Shown here piece after piece: positions 6,307 to 7,551 of a stretch of 7,551 bases of DNA (within the stretch, counting starts at the first letter, position 1; every line of letters begins with the position of its first letter). This DNA is from an uncultured Gammaproteobacteria bacterium (GTDB lineage: Bacteria > Pseudomonadota > Gammaproteobacteria > GCA-001735895): the NCBI GenBank assembly GCA_945787265.1, contig CALZHS010000070.1:1-7551 (forward strand), written 5' to 3'. A program made the position numbers and the translations under genes. The notes under the pieces were generated by a model that did not search any database, was not told the DNA's origin, and was given only the letters and a program-made list of their open reading frames with translations.

Positions 6307-7551
6307 ATGCCTCTTAGTATCGTCATTCTCGCCGCGGGCCAGGGTACGCGCATGAAGTCTGCGCGTCCCAAGGTGCTGCATGAACTTGCCGGCAAGCCAT
6401 TGCTGCAGCACGTGGTTGACGTTGGTCGTGCACTCGAACCTGAACAGTTAATTGTCGTGGTTGGCCACGGTGCCGAGCGGGTGCAGGAATCGATGCAGGG
6501 ACAGGACCTGATCTTTGTTGAACAGCATGAACAGCTGGGTACGGGTCATGCCCTGGCGCAGTGCCTGGGTCAGGTAACGGCGGGTAACGAGGTGCTGGTG
6601 TTGTACGGTGACGTGCCGTTAATTCACGCTGCAACGTTGTCACAGATGATCGAACAGGGTCAGGATGCGGCGGTCTGCATATTGAGTTTCAAGCCGGGCG
6701 ATCCTGCCGGGTATGGCCGTATAGTACGTCAGGCCGATTTATCGGTGCGCGCTATCGTCGAGCATAAAGATGCCAGTCCGGAACAGCTTTGCATCGATGA
6801 ATGCTACTCCGGGATCATGCTGATCCGCGGAGATCGACTGCAGTCTCTTGTCAGTGCAATCGATAGCAACAACGCCCAGGGAGAGTATTACCTGACCGAC
6901 GTGGTTGATATTGCGGTAGCCAATGCTGATGTCGTTAGCGCGGTACTATGTACCGATCCAGATGAAGTGATTGGCATCAACGACCAGCGCCAGCTGGCAA
7001 GTGTTGAAGCCATTTACCGGTCTCACCAGGCAGAGCTGCTGATGTCGCAGGGCGTCAAGTTATACGATCCGACGCGTATCGATATTCGGGGTGAGCTAAC
7101 GGTCGGCCGCGATGTCGAAATTGATATCAATTGCGTTTTTGAAGGCACGGTTTCGATTGGAGATAATGTGCGCATCGGGTCCAATTGCGTGATACGCAAT
7201 ACCAGCATCGGTGACGGCAGTGAAATCCATCCCATGACTTCAATCGACGATGCGGTGATTGGACGGCATGTCAGCATAGGCCCGTTTGCACGGATTCGTC
7301 CCGGTGCCGAATTTGGCGATACGTCAAAGATCGGAAATTTCGTGGAAGTAAAGAAATCACGTATTGGTGAAGGCAGCAAGATCAGTCACCTTAGCTATAT
7401 TGGTGATACCGAGATGGGCGCCGGGGTCAACATCGGCGCGGGCACCATCGTCTGCAATTACGACGGCGTTAACAAGTTCAAAACCGTGATCGAAGACGGG
7501 GTTTTTATCGGTTCGGATACGCAACTGGTAGCGCCGGTGCGGGTTGAGCGC
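6307..7551 (+). CDS. glmU: Bifunctional GlmU: GlcNAc-1-P uridyltransferase / GlcN-1-P acetyltransferase (3' end outside window)
   Basis: GlmU acetylates glucosamine-1-phosphate with acetyl-CoA (EC 2.3.1.157) and then adds UMP from UTP (EC 2.7.7.23), giving UDP-GlcNAc for peptidoglycan and lipopolysaccharide. The open frame gives 415 residues with no stop; E. coli GlmU is 456, so about 40 are missing. The N-terminal Rossmann-like domain (about 1-225) has LAAGQGTRM with Arg15, PKVLH with Lys22, QLGTGHA (76-82), YGDVPL with Asp102, GYGR (135-138), VEHKD with Glu152, and Asn225. The conserved E-x-N-[TS]-G-I reads ECYSGI, so E. coli Asn169 is Tyr167. A left-handed beta-helix of hexapeptide repeats begins near 252. 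Its acetyltransferase residues are present: Arg331, Lys349, His361 (catalytic base), Tyr364, Asn375, Asn384, Tyr385 and Lys390. The ATG fits the family start; no Shine-Dalgarno precedes it. Confidence 0.96.
   Translation, partial: MPLSIVILAAGQGTRMKSARPKVLHELAGKPLLQHVVDVGRALEPEQLIVVVGHGAERVQESMQGQDLIFVEQHEQLGTGHALAQCLGQVTAGNEVLVLYGDVPLIHAATLSQMIEQGQDAAVCILSFKPGDPAGYGRIVRQADLSVRAIVEHKDASPEQLCIDECYSGIMLIRGDRLQSLVSAIDSNNAQGEYYLTDVVDIAVANADVVSAVLCTDPDEVIGINDQRQLASVEAIYRSHQAELLMSQGVKLYDPTRIDIRGELTVGRDVEIDINCVFEGTVSIGDNVRIGSNCVIRNTSIGDGSEIHPMTSIDDAVIGRHVSIGPFARIRPGAEFGDTSKIGNFVEVKKSRIGEGSKISHLSYIGDTEMGAGVNIGAGTIVCNYDGVNKFKTVIEDGVFIGSDTQLVAPVRVER

Noticed and set aside
6265..6309. In-frame TTG at 6265 as an upstream start for glmU
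   Set aside because: It has no Shine-Dalgarno, the added residues are aromatic-rich and unlike any GlmU N-terminus, and the ATG at 6307 matches the family start.

Overview
This window is a conserved housekeeping stretch of a gammaproteobacterial chromosome: most of the F1Fo-ATP synthase operon followed by glmU, all on the + strand. The order is atpB (3' part), atpE, atpF, atpH, atpA, atpG, atpD, atpC, then glmU (5' part). This is the order I know from Escherichia coli and many other Gammaproteobacteria. Subunit lengths match that group closely: b is 156 aa, alpha 513 aa, gamma 286 aa, beta 459 aa and epsilon 138 aa. The proteins are clearly similar to, but not the same as, the enterobacterial ones, so I infer a non-enteric gammaproteobacterium. 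I cannot name a genus.

Bases 1-6095 hold eight ATP synthase genes, packed with gaps of 9 to 40 bases. The Fo genes (a, c, b) come first and build the proton channel, the c-ring and the peripheral stalk. The F1 genes (delta, alpha, gamma, beta, epsilon) follow and build the catalytic head and central stalk. The key residues are present: subunit a Arg (fragment residue 91), c Asp58, alpha Lys175 and Arg376, and beta Lys155, Glu181 and Arg182. The enzyme should therefore be a working H+-coupled ATP synthase. The leader before atpE is AU-rich and carries a clear Shine-Dalgarno sequence, as expected for the gene whose product is needed in most copies.

Bases 6096-6306 are the only sizeable intergenic region. 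It starts with a perfect 22-bp inverted repeat that includes the atpC stop codon and contains a textbook intrinsic terminator core. A second, 14-bp hairpin follows directly and resembles dispersed REP-like palindromes. Next comes a degraded echo of the terminator core, then an AT-rich leader for glmU.

Bases 6307-7551 encode the first 415 residues of GlmU, the bifunctional enzyme that makes UDP-N-acetylglucosamine. The gene runs off the window.

I see no undescribed biological system here. The points worth a second look are small: unusual substitutions at three conserved sites (GlmU Tyr167, beta Asp245, epsilon Ala94), the double-palindrome end of the atp operon, and the apparent lack of a Shine-Dalgarno sequence before glmU.
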